NCBI RefSeq assembly: GCF_035083965.1
Contig: NC_089727.1
Location: forward strand, 14,956,769 to 15,020,768
DNA length: 64,000 nucleotides
Direction: 5' to 3'
DNA from: Branchiostoma lanceolatum
Lineage: Eukaryota > Chordata > Leptocardii > Amphioxiformes > Branchiostomatidae
Shown here: one piece after another, positions 12,101 through 23,600 of the stretch
Layout of the letters: every line of letters begins with the position of its first letter
Position numbering within the stretch: position 1 is the stretch's first letter
Notes under the pieces: model-generated
The model's database searches: none
The model's input: the letters and a program-made list of their open reading frames with translations, nothing else
What the model was told of the DNA's origin: nothing
Program-made: the position numbers and the translations under genes

Positions 12101-15100
12101 GGATTGTAGGGTGCTGTCCTGACCTGAAGGGGAAAAAATTCACACCTTATGTTTGACTTGAGAACACCAGTAATATCGTAACGTCTTCTTCTGAAATAGC
12201 TATAAAAACAAGCAATGAACATTTTCTTTTACTTTTTGAATCAAACAGTTACAGACATTTGTTTGAAAAATCATTAATTTATATTCTACAATCAGCCATT
12301 GTGACAGTGGTACTGAAACAATATACCTGCACTGAGGATGTTCTGCCCACTGTTGCCATGGAAACGTATCCTGTTGGGCGGGGCCCTGTGGCCGCACCTC
12401 ATCCTGAGCAGCCTGCCGCTTCCATCAGACTGGTCCAGAACCCACTCCTGAGATGGGACAAACGGGAAAGAAAATGTAGGTTCAGCTTGTAACAATCTAA
12501 TTTTCTGTAAAAACTCTAATTAAGATTCACACAAGCACACAGCCAGTACCTCCAAAGGTAGCAAAAACAACACATTTGGCATAAAGCAGCAGTATGTCAA
12601 TTATGGTAGGTGCATGTACAAATGTATTACATGTGTTGGAATCAAATTAAACTATCTACTAAGCGACATTGACTTTTGCTTACAACAGGGTTGGGGTTTT
12701 GTTCGCGTTAACAATTTTCGCTTTCGCGTGGAAAATTTTCGCGTTGAAAATTTGAAATAGAGAATTTATTTATAGGTTCAACATATCAAAGTAATTTTAT
12801 CATCAAAATTTTTCTCTCTTGGGAATAGACTTGAGTCCCTTGGGAATAGCACACACCAATCCACACCACACCCTGCCCACACCCATGCAGGGGAAAAGTT
12901 AGCCTGTAATTTTGATCATTTTCGTGTTAAAATATGCAAATAAGTTGATCTGAAGGGTATTGAAGGTTTATAAATCTAAGGTTTCACGCCCAAAAAATTT
13001 CGAAGGATTTTTGAAATCTAAAAAAAAACAAAACAAGTTGATTCCCAAGGGATTCAAGTCTATTCCCAAGGGAAAAAAATTTTAATGACAAAATTACCTT
13101 GATATTTTGAACCTATAAATAAATTCTCCATTTCAAATTTTCACCGCGAAAATTTTCCATGCGTACGCGAAAATTCTAAACGCGAACAAAACCCGTTCCC
13201 TTACAACATTTCACAACTACTTTCTGGAATCTTTCTGTTTTATTGGTTTCCATCGCACCTTGATAGAATTATCAGCAGCTGATGTGATCATCATGGGTTC
13301 CGATGGCAGGAACTTCATCCCTGTCACAGCCGTCCCATGAGCCTCTCTCATCTGGGCCAGCAGCCGCCTCTCCTCAAGATCCCACAATGCAATGTGGCCA
13401 ACAGTACTTCCTGTAGCCATCACTGGAGGACCATCTGGTGTATAACATATAGCAAAGTGAGGCATGTGTCTACAAAACTTGTCTGAGGTACCATTGGACA
13501 TGTACAGCCAAGCCCTTTTGCCAACTTTTTCACACAATAAACTAATCCTGACTGTCCATCACAAGTAACCTCCATTAACATTAATCCACCGGGTTACATA
13601 TAAATCTGCCACTTTGAAAAACAGTGGGTTCAACAGATCTCTAATGCAGTAACCCCCAGGTATGCACAATTTAGATATACAGGAGTCCATTACACTGATG
13701 TTTGGTTGGAGGTCTGCTTGGACATATCTTTTCAGGTTGGCAGAATTATGTACCCTGGTGGAATTATGTTAGCAGATGCTAGCAATTCAACCAATAAGAG
13801 AAGGGCAATTAGCAGTTCAATGAATGAGAGAGTGCCTGCATTGTCAAATATTTGCAATTTGATGCTTTTCTTGTGCATTTCAACGTTTTGACAGAGGTGG
13901 GTGTGGATATGGGATCAGTCTGTTCAAACAAATTGTAGACTATCCAGGTAAATGAACACTGTGACAGTAGTTTGTGATTGACCCACCAGTTCTGAATCCG
14001 ATGGCTGTGATTGGTCCCCAGTCCTGATACAGCTTCAAGACTGTCTCGTCAAACTTGATGTTGTGAACGACGATCTGCCCGCTCTCCATCCCCACGGCAA
14101 CAACATCCACAGCTGGGGCCTGCAGGAGACACAGCCTTTACTTCACATCAACTTCACAACAAGATCTTTTAAAAGAAGTTTGCTATGACTTTACAGGGTT
14201 CGAAATACATTTTTGGATCAACTTGCACTGGTGCAGACGAAAAAAAATTACTTGCACCAAAAATCACAACCAACTTTGTGCATATTTGGGAAATGATGCT
14301 TCTATTCAGTTGGAGTGAAAATTTACATGACTAAAAGAGGATACATTTCTACTGGTGGAAACTTGCACCAGTGCAGGTCTTCTTAAAATTACGTGGACGG
14401 CTCCAATTTCATGTGCACAAACTTTCACATACAAGTGATATTTCGAGCCCTGCTTTAGTATGTCAACTATTGACTTGAAGCATCAACTTTTTATTCTTTG
14501 TATGATCTGAATATGTCGTGTATGCACAATGGAAGTGCATGTAAGCATTCATTAAAGATTTCAACATGTCCATGATTGATTCTGTAAATTGTAAAGTGTT
14601 GAAATCCCTACCTGTTCCATAACAGTGATTGGGGAACCCCAGCCATCAAAGGTGTGCAGCAACTTACTGTGAAAATAAACAAAAAACAGATCTAGAGGAG
14701 TTGAACTGTGTGCATGTTGTGTGGTGAAATTAGTATTGCATATGATGATTGCGTAGTTGTCAATCTGCAATGTTATAGGAGGATGTGTCAGCAAATACAT
14801 AACAAACTTTAAAGCTTAGCCAAACACTAATGAACTTCTAATTCTGATGTTTACTCAATGGGAAACAGATTGATGAGCATACAGGACATGTCTTGCACTG
14901 CAAAAATTCCTTAATATAAATGTTGTACGAAAAACATAAAAGTGTTGAGATGGGTGTCATAATAAATTACCCCTACTTGGTTCTGATGTTCCATAGTTGC
15001 ATGCTGCCTTGTCTGCTACCCAGGAGGATCTTATTGAGGTAGGTACTAGGGTGCATCAGGGCAGAGATCTCAAACGTCCTGTTGTCAAAGGTCATCTCCA

Positions 15101-18100
15101 GATATAACTCTGTAACATAGAAGATTTTGATGTTAGGCCACAGCAAGTAAATTTTATGGATGACATCCTCCGCAGACTCCAAAATTAATGAGATAGGGCG
15201 AGAAAAAAACAAGGCGGGCCAAAAAAAACAAGATTCCTATATTTTCAAATTTTGAAATCATAAGTCTTGTTAAACAAGAATTGAGGTGACTAAATATGAT
15301 ATCATGACCAACAGGTCTTTTATTCCTGTATTCAACCAATGAGGTTTCATATATGATATAAAACCTCCTTGATTTAATGTAAACATGTCCTTGTAGATGT
15401 GTATAGATCTCAATAGACTAACTACAACAAATGCAGAAAAGAGCTTGTTGTACCATCATATGAAGCAACTACACTGGGAATTCATATGCAATGAAACACC
15501 TTGTGTTTACAGCTTAATTAACTAGACCCCCCCCCATTATTTATATAATGTCCTTGCTAGAACAAATGCAGAAAACAGCTTGTTATTATACCATCATGGG
15601 AAGGAACTACACTGGGTATCCATATGCAATGAAACACCTTAGACTGTCAACATTAAACTGTTCTTGAAGATGTGTATACAGCTCAATTAACTAGAACAAA
15701 CGCAGAAAACAGCTTGTCATACCATGATGGGCAGGAACTACACTGGGTATTCATATGCAATGAAACACCTTAGACTGTCAACATTTTCGACATATTTGCC
15801 AATTTTTGGCATGTTGACCACCGTCGGAGGGCAATGAAATTTCTTGTTTTTTATTTCGAAATCAGGCAAAAATTAATGAGCGCGCTGATGTCATCCATAA
15901 AAATTACTTGCTGTGGCCTTACGTAAATAAATGTTTCGAAATCAGTTATTTCAACATTGAAATTCCTTGCCTAACAACACAGAAGACAAAATATAATTAC
16001 AATATGTCATTACATAATACTCTGGTGTATTACTAACTTATTACTTCTGGTAAGATACCTACCTACCTTGTCCCTTAAAGTTAAACTCCAGGTCATTGGG
16101 GGGGACAAGGTAGAAATGAAGAAGGACAGCTGTCTCCAGACATGTCTGTTTCTTGCAGCAATCAGCCTTTTGGCCACATTTAGGGCTGTCCACTCTGTGA
16201 GGGTACTAACTTATTTGAATGTACAAGAATACTTAGTCCCTACCTTGTGACTGAATATCCCATATCTTGACTACACTGTCCATGTCCACACTGATCAGGT
16301 GATTACTGAATGGCAGCAGCAGGTGAACGTCCTTCTGATGACCTTCATAGGTGTGCTTCACCTGGACAACACAAACAGAATGTTTGTTAATTAATCAATA
16401 TCTAGATTGGGTCCACCACTGAGGTCTCTCCAAAATGCTTGAAATGGAGGGCTTACCTACTGTATATATCAATCGGTCAACCTGGCACGTCATCGGCAAT
16501 TACTGCTGTTTGAGCATTTAAGGTCTGTGTCAGATCAGCCTCAGGTGTTGCTGTTCAGAGGGTCTTATGTAGCTGCTCAGGCCCAGAACTGAACTTAGTA
16601 CAGGGTCACTACAATAATACTGATACTGAAAAATTCACTTTATTTCTTATATAGTGTCTATTGATATTGAAAGCATGACATATCAATAAAACTCTTTTCT
16701 ATTGCAAACATATTGAAGGTCTGAAATATTACCTTCCTAACACAAGTTCAGTAAGGCATAAAATGTCAGGTTGTTTTCCTTGGTACAAACCCGACATCAC
16801 TTCATCTGTCCTGCTTGGCATCTAAAATAGCTATTCTTGCCACTGAACACAAAATTTCATTGAACCACTCAACGTCACTGCATGACTGCCATTCCTGTTT
16901 TATTACAGAAAACCTTAAGCCTATAAAGCATGTCCTCCTGGGAAAACACAAAAGAAGAAGATCCTATTGAGTCATACTTTGGTCACATTTTCCACAATAC
17001 TTGCATTGCAGCTTGATTGCATCTATGGCAACCATGAATGCAATAATCAAACATTTTAATTCTTTGGATAGAAATGGATAAATGAGGTATTCCTTAATAT
17101 ATTTTTTACTGCGTCATTGAAAATCTAATATATCTACAAGGACACCATAAAACAGCAATGAGCAATTATGAAAAATTCTTTTTCTGTTCATTTGCGTCAA
17201 TGCTTATAATTAATGATGCTTTTGCTACACAGGCTAAATAAAGCCCCGTCATCAGCTTTACCTGTCTGCCCCTTTCGAAGGCCCTGATGACGCTCCTGCA
17301 GCCTGTGAAGACCAGGTAAGCGTCCACCGCCATACAGGTGATGCTGTCCGGGTGGGAGTCACTCACACTCACAATACCCAGCTTAGAGCACTGAGTGGAT
17401 TAAAGAAATGTATCGTTATTGAAATTAAAAAGAGGCTTACATCAATAGAGGCTTTTCATTGACGTCAATTTGAATCTCCCCCCGTGACCATGGACAATTG
17501 TTGGAGGATAATTGGATTAAGCAATAACATCATCGCATGGTTTACAGAGTGACGTACACTGTAATCCAGCATGGCGCAGATGACGTCAAATGAAAAGCCT
17601 GTATACACTATCAGTTTAATCATGTAATCAACTATTCAAGTGTCAGGGCCGATCTGCCCTCCTATCAAATACTTACTGGACTTGATCAGGTTGTTTTTTT
17701 ATTGTTTGATATGTAAATACATTATACTTTGAGTCTTTAACTTTAGCATTTCTATGGCAGTCTCTTCATCCCATTGCTTAAAGTTTAACATCCTACTGTG
17801 GGCAAATCAATTCACTGAATTTTTTGTATTTATTACAGAAGAACTTAGCAGCTAGACACTTCACAGTCATATCAGAAAGAAACTTTAGAACGCCCCCCTC
17901 CCCATCTACAATTTCAACTTTGTACTACACCGACCTAATTGTGTTTACATAATAATCAACGACAATGAGACAAAGGTGTGTGACTCTGCAGACATACGTT
18001 ATAAGTGTGGAAAGCCTTCCCCACACATGTGATGACGTAGTGTTCCTGATGTTTCTGATGGTAGCGGACTTGTAGAGGAATGTGGTTAGAGTAGTAACCC

Positions 18101-18141
18101 AGGGCACGGAATCCCACGAAAATCTGGCTCGCTCCGGGCAT
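6116..18141 (-). CDS. WDR36: WDR36 / U3 snoRNA-associated protein UTP21 (complete, 22 coding exons, 894 aa)
   Basis: WDR36/Utp21 is a WD40 subunit of the small-subunit processome (UTP-B) that acts in the nucleolus on 18S rRNA processing. Coding exons in gene order: 18141-17998, 17390-17262, 16361-16244, 15109-14977, 14666-14612, 14119-13987, 13434-13259, 12447-12327, 12123-12058, 11859-11776, 11371-11217, 10711-10597, 10314-10149, 9879-9771, 9310-9231, 8947-8840, 8355-8255, 7816-7668, 7393-7277, 7029-6942, 6755-6568, 6265-6116. All are GT-AG and the phases sum to 894 residues, about the family length. Diagnostic stretches are ALMHPSTYLNKILLGSRQGS (near residue 150), SVRGVAVDGLNQVTVTG, and the Utp21 C-terminal domain with KPKEPPKVPKAAPFFLPTIP (near 716) and DFELAQAW. 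WD40 blades fill roughly residues 1-640, with an acidic linker near 665-676. The ATG at 18141 is preceded by an in-frame GTG codon that is not needed. Confidence 0.97.
9495..9745 (-). repeat. tRNA-derived SINE, copy 1, in a WDR36 intron
   Basis: Read on the minus strand, the head carries a Pol III A-box (TGGCTCAACTGGTAGC, 9728-9713) and a B-box-like GGTTCCAATTA near 9691. A long body follows and matches a second copy at 41443-41695 over most of its length (shared blocks include GGGACCCCCATTTT and the CTTCCCCTTTAA stretch). The tRNA-like head with a shared non-tRNA body defines a SINE. It is in the same sense as WDR36 and ends about 26 bases from exon 14. Confidence 0.75.
10786..10953. mobile_element. 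Short TIR (MITE-like) element in a WDR36 intron
   Basis: A 168-base element has ~40-bp inverted ends starting CAATGCTAAACTTTCTTCC on the left, mirrored on the right with one or two mismatches. There is no coding capacity. It would fold into a long hairpin in pre-mRNA. Superfamily is not determined. Confidence 0.7.
12688..13200. mobile_element. Non-autonomous hAT-like element with perfect 8-bp target duplication
   Basis: This 513-base element ends in inverted repeats (left GGGTTGGGGTTTTGTTCGCG, right the near-complement) and is flanked by identical 8-bp repeats TTACAACA at 12680-12687 and 13201-13208. The arms extend well over 100 bp and include mirrored CTTGGGAATAGACTTGAGTC blocks. An 8-bp duplication points to the hAT superfamily. 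No transposase ORF is present. It lies in the WDR36 intron between exons 7 and 8. Confidence 0.8.
14194..14452. mobile_element. TIR element with CAGGG termini in a WDR36 intron
   Basis: The ends are CAGGGTTCGAAATAC on the left and the complement of CAGGGCTCGAAATATC on the right. The pentamer CTTTA is present directly outside both ends. The interior repeats the CTTGCACTGGTGCA palindrome theme. The element is ~259 bases with no ORF. CAGGG ends occur in hAT-type elements, but the short duplication leaves the family open. Confidence 0.6.
15134..15921. mobile_element. TIR element carrying an internal ~137-bp tandem repeat
   Basis: The inverted ends (TAGGCCACAGCAAGTAA on the left, mirrored at 15905-15921) continue inward through a shared ATGGATGACATC block. 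The interior holds about three copies of a ~137-bp unit (15425-15557, 15558-15692, 15693-15785), recognisable by repeated CTACACTGGG and CATATGCAATGAAACACCTT. It sits in the WDR36 intron between exons 3 and 4. No transposase is visible. Confidence 0.65.
17449..17600. mobile_element. Small TIR element with CRE-like TGACGTC in each arm
   Basis: The left end AGGCTTTTCATTGACGTCA is mirrored by TGACGTCAAATGAAAAGCCT on the right, enclosing ~110 bases. The element is ~152 bases, lies in a WDR36 intron close to exon 2, and has no ORF. It brings a CRE-like motif in each arm. Confidence 0.55.
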
Positions 18142-20652
18142 TTTCACCTCGTCTTCTGCTGTCCAACCGAATAAATAGTGCCCAGAAAACTTGTGCTGAC
18201 TTTATCTACACATGAACGGCAATTAATACGCGTTTTAAACCATAAAATCCGCGGAAAATACCATCGAGCCATGTACACACATGCACATGTGGTACTTCAC
18301 CTTTGACCTTTCAATGGGAGAGACCATTATTTTTTGTCGGGGAGTTTGTAACTGTTTATTGACTCGGTAAATCAAATTGCAAAGTACATAATTCAATGAC
18401 GTACGAGGGAATGTGTGGAATTACCACAGGTGTTATTGTATTGAGCGGCTTAATACGTGATCTAAATAGCGGGACGGATGTAGCGAGAGCGTGGAGAACC
18501 AAGGGCATCCTAACGTCCGATATAACGGTTATATATATATAACGTCCTTGGAGACAGGGCTGCTTGAAGAGAGTCCCACATGCACGACCATGCACATGCA
18601 ACGGCCCTGAACTTTAATCCGACGCAAACTTAATCCAACACTTTTCAGTACTCTCCAAGCAGAGGAGGGGTTCCGGCAGGTTTTTGACGTGTTTTTAGGC
18701 GTTTTTGTCGGGCTTTCTATTTTGTCATTTTGGTTGGCTATAAAGAAAAATGACAAAGTAGAAAGCCCGACAAAAACGCCTAAAAACACGTCAAAAACCT
18801 GCCGGAACCCCTCCTCTGCTTGGAGAGTAGTTGACAACTGTGTCGGTGCCGTTACAAGCGAAAGGTGAATGAACAAACTCAGTGAGCAAGAATTGAAAAG
18901 AAAAGGGAGGTTGATGAATACACGTAACTATGATCGGATAAGAAACACCCCTTATTTCTTTCCACGTACGTACGTACGTTCGTTCGCTGGTTGGTTGGTA
19001 ATCTGTGCATATATGATAAAAAGACTAATTATCCTTTACACAACTAGAATTCATGCATGTTAATTTGCAGTAACAGTAGATGTAACACGAATGATATTTG
19101 TCAAGATGAAAAAATATCGCATTCTGATGTCACAGATGCAATTTCTGCCGACCGTGTATCGTTTGTTTGTTTGAAACTTTGTCTATTCATGAACAAATTA
19201 TTCGTTGAATTGACGGAATGACGGAACTTACAGATCATGGTACACCGAACAATTGGTTATCTATTACTGTGCTTTCACACTTTCTTCAATTAGCAGCCTT
19301 CACTGAAAGCCGAATTACAGACGAACACACCCTTGAAGATACAATTTTGGACGTTAACAGTTACACGCTAAGTATCACGCACTACTTCACACTCGCATCC
19401 ACTCAATGATCCCTCACACTGAAGCTAACGGCACACCCGGGACCTTGGGAGCATTTAGCCACGTTTCCCATGAAACCCTCCGCTGACATCGCATCAGATT
19501 TTGGCCCGCAGGCAGTTGCACTGAGTGGTTGACTGATTTGGAATGGAGGCGCCCCTGACCGCTTTTGTGTCAGCTGTCGTGACATGATACTACAGTATTC
19601 TATAAAGCCTGTCACTTATCGGAGTGTGTACTTGTGATAACCAAATAACTTTAGTGCTCAACATCTCCATGGGCAGCCGCAATTCAAGCCTCCAATTGCA
19701 ATGGCTGACTGACCCGTGTAATGTACCGTCGCGTTTTCAATAGATACAAATACAAAATTGATAATATAAAATGGGCTCTATTTCTTGCTTTCCACTTTCA
19801 CAATTTCAAAGGACGTTGCCGGAAGGCATTTCCATGTTTCCTTGGATTAGTCGTGGTAGCTTGCATTTTTGGTCTTACAAAGATTACGTTTGTTCGAGCT
19901 TTTAGCTGGGTACAGCATTCATGTGAGCTGGTTCATGCTTGATGAATTTTGAAGGGTCCGTTTGCCTTCAGTGCACTGTCCTATGGAGGAGTATGCAACG
20001 CGTATTCTTACCTCTCATGACAAGTCAGCGCAGAATTTAGACTCCATGGCGGGCTCTGCAGCCGGTCTTCTCATAAATGCTTTCTCAGATAACGTACTGT
20101 TGTGGAAAACGGAAGTCATCAGACAGAAGACGGTATATCCGCGGGTCATGTCCTTGGTGCTGAATTGGGTGGTCTGCTGTAGGGATTAGACTAACGTACT
20201 TTATCAGAGAAACAGAAGCGTTTAAAACGTCGGCTATGGAGCCTGCCATGGAGCTTTGGTATGGAAATAAGTAGTTTGCAATTTCAAGTCACAGTTCTAC
20301 CCAAATATTTTAACCCTTTTTTTGTGCCCAAAAGACCTCTCTCCAAGCTATCCAATGTGAACATATTGTTACAGAATGTAAGTAGCTGGTCTGATTTCAT
20401 GATCGGAAAAATCATTGTTCTTAAAGCTATTGGCATGTGCAGAAGACGCATCGGAAATTGTGGGAGGATCTAAGGTCTAAGGTGAGCTAAATACGGAACA
20501 CGCACCTGCGCGAACCGAGGTAATATCCCCCTCCAGCCGGTGTGTCGGGGAAAGTCCCGCCCACTTCCAGTGCAATATTAGTGACGTGACACGCACGGAA
20601 AACTCCGCACGCTCTCAGACGACCGCCTCATCAGTCAGGAGGCAGGCAGGCG
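18142..20652. other. Intergenic region between WDR36 and the GPCR (divergent genes)
   Basis: The left part should hold the WDR36 promoter and 5' UTR and the right part the GPCR promoter. No TATA box is convincing. It contains a near-perfect palindromic MITE (18651-18827), a short (CGTA)n run near 18965-18980, and short TA repeats near 18533. ORFs up to ~75 codons show no family features and I do not call them genes. Confidence 0.5.
18651..18827. mobile_element. Young palindromic MITE, TA target duplication, copy A
   Basis: A 177-base element is flanked by TA on both sides. Its ends read CTCTCCAAGCAGAGG, and its ~80-bp arms match as inverted complements with about one visible mismatch. A diverged relative lies at 39968-40159 with the same ends and also TA flanks. 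TA duplication suggests a Tc1/mariner-type donor. The near-identical arms suggest recent insertion or folding-constrained amplification. Confidence 0.8.
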
Positions 20653-23600
20653 ATGGTAGCAACTCCCGGGGACTTCTACCTCTCGGGGATGCTGCCGCCG
20701 GACTTATCCGGGGCGTCCCAAGCCTTTCAAACCGCGTGGATAGTGTCCATACTCATCGCAAGCGTCCTGTCCAACTTAACGGTCCTTGCCGTGGTGCTGT
20801 GTATCGAGGACCTAAGGCAGCCGACCAACTACCTCCTATGCGCCCTGTCGGGCGGGCAGATGCTACAGGTGTTGGTCATGGCACCCCAGGCGGCGGTCCT
20901 GCTCACGGTGGCGGGGGCGCACATGACCGAGGCGGCATGCGTCGTACAGGTAGGAGCGAATTTCATGGAAGTATTTTTTATTTGAAGCCATGTAGGCAAA
21001 TTGGGTGCAGTTGGATTAAAGTCAGCCTGCGGAAATGACTTATTGAAAATTGACGGCCAGTCTTGCCAGCGTTGATCGTCCGAAATCAAGCAAAACAGAG
21101 CGGAAGAGAAGTGACGAGGGAAATAAGGGCGCGTTCCGATCACGATAGAAACATACGTCTCACTGAAACAAGTTCCCCTACATAAAGAAGTGCACCTGGT
21201 AACGATGATCTGCCAGGCATGTTTACAAGTATTTCAGGGCACACCCGACCCGGGTGCTTTTGGGTGTCGTAATTAGCTTACATACACAATTGTGGCTTTA
21301 CCTGATTTCGGCATGTCACTGGTAAAGGTAAAGACCTCGTTGGCGTCCATCCAACAAAATCGTACTATGGCATCGCGTAATTCTCTTAAGGCAGGCTTTT
21401 GTTTTTCTCTTAATACATTACAATGCTGCGTCTGAACTATTTTTCAGCATGCAGATATCAAGTCTATTAGATATTGCATTGAACATCTTCCCCTGCCAGT
21501 CCGGTGGCAGGTCAGTCGAGAATCTATTAGATAGGATTTCTTGCAATCGTCAATGGGCAATTAATCTTTTAGATGAAAACACTAAAGATTCCTTTGTCTA
21601 AAACAAAAGATGTGATATTTTCTGTGTTACAAGCTTTAAACCGTTTGCTGCCTCCCACGTCTGTAAAATGAACGTTTGACCGATTAAATCAATCTGTAAC
21701 CACGTAATTGCATTAGATCCGGATGCAGCTAAGTCGGCCGACTTTATTGAATGAATGAATGACCTTTGCTGTACGTTCATGCTCTTACAAGCTAGGTACA
21801 GCTAAGTGTGTTCACGCTCTTACAAGCTACTGTACTAGTATGTAAAAAATACTTCATTAGCCTCCTTAGCAGGCTTACGGGTTGGGACTTTTCTTGCTTA
21901 TTACGTGCTGTTTTTATGATTATTTGTTACGCCAGTATCGGAGGGCAGCAAAACTGATATAACGTACAACTAGAAAGGTAACATTTGCAATCAAATACAT
22001 AATGTTCACCTTCACATGGTCTACCGGCTCTAGCCTAACAAACTACTGCTGTTTTGCTTACTCAAACACATTTATATATGTGGTGCCTAGCCCCTCCAGC
22101 TCTGCCCTGCCACAAATTGATACATATTGTAATCGAACACCGCAGGGTGTGGGTTACTTTACCAGTAACTATGGTGACAGTCCTCCGGTTTAGCTCGTTG
22201 ACCTTATTTGTTTGAAACGGAAATAGAGGAGGAGATGTAACAAAAACAACATGTTTCCCCTCCGTGAAGTTAAACACGATCAGAAAATATCAATCATAAA
22301 GCAAGCAAAATCTCAACCCGTTAGGCTGCAAAGGAGGATATTCAGAATGAATAGCTATAAAGTTAAGTATACTTCAGTTTCATTTTCACGCTGGCCAATG
22401 CGTGATGACCGGTAATATTTCTATGGAGGTGTTTAGATGTAGGTCTGCTACGCGATAAGTTAACAATGCCAACGTGTTCGTACTTTGCATTACTCTAAGA
22501 ATCTTTTTAAAGTCAACGATAAATCTTGACAACAATGAATATTCCACACACAGTATGTTACATCTATAGGTCAGCGACGACCAAGTTTTAACATGAATGA
22601 ACGGCAAGAGACGCAATGTGTCAATGTGTCACGACTATAACGTGCTGGCGAATGATAGACTCCTGTTCAATCTGCGATCTTAAGAAATAATGGTTAACGC
22701 AAGCACATTGCACCTGTACCGATTGTTAAGAAGCTAATGAGGACAGGCTTGTGTAATTATAAGGCGACTCTGCACCTGCATCCACTCGTTGAGTGCACAA
22801 TTCGCTATCACTTTTATTTTGACGTAAAAATAGAGTGGCAATGGTCGTGACCACTGTGAGTCGTGACTGATGCACTTAGACAGGTAGTGGAACTTATTCT
22901 CTTCTCAAAGTCAAACACGTAATAGTTTGGACCCATACGTGCAAGATGTCACAATAATACAGGCGCCTAGGCCAGATGTATCGCATCAGTTTGAAATGAG
23001 CAAAACAACAGTTGAACAGGTACGAAGAATGATATTATTTGTTCCGCTGTACCATTTTGTTCTTCATCGGTGCCGTTCATATGGGGCATTTCACTGGAGT
23101 GCGGCACCGTTATAAACTGTGGTGTTTGAATGTTGAGAAAAAAAGAGTAACGTTAATATTACAAAGCAGCTTGTGGGCGGGGAACATATTCGGTGGGGTA
23201 AAATCACTTACCTGCACGTCAATGCTTAGAGTTAGGCCAAACTAAGAATCGGCGTACAAAGGAAACCAAACTGGAAAGTATACACATTTTGGGCCAAAAT
23301 TTACAAAATGTAAATCTGCACCTTGTGGTGTGCTATTACTGTCTTGAGTACACAAAATGGTGTTTCTTCTAGAGTCTTGAGTGTTGCCGTTTGAAGGTGA
23401 TGATAAATGAAGTACTTTCTGTTCAAAGCTGTCGGTAATAATTCACTTGAAGCAACGATCGTTGCAAAACGTAATTAGTGAGCTAGGGTGATGCCCAACG
23501 CCAGAGCGGTTCACTCCCGGTCCTTTGGAGGTTCCGTAAAAGTGCGGCTTCTATGGTTTAACCCAGAAGGCATCCAATCCATAACCTCGCATTACGGTCC

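Noticed and set aside
18529-18876. 115-codon minus-strand frame
   Set aside because: It lies mainly across the palindromic MITE at 18651-18827 and reads the hairpin arms.
20586-21038. 150-codon plus-strand frame overlapping GPCR exon 1
   Set aside because: It is a frame-shifted shadow of the GC-rich receptor exon and has no domain features.
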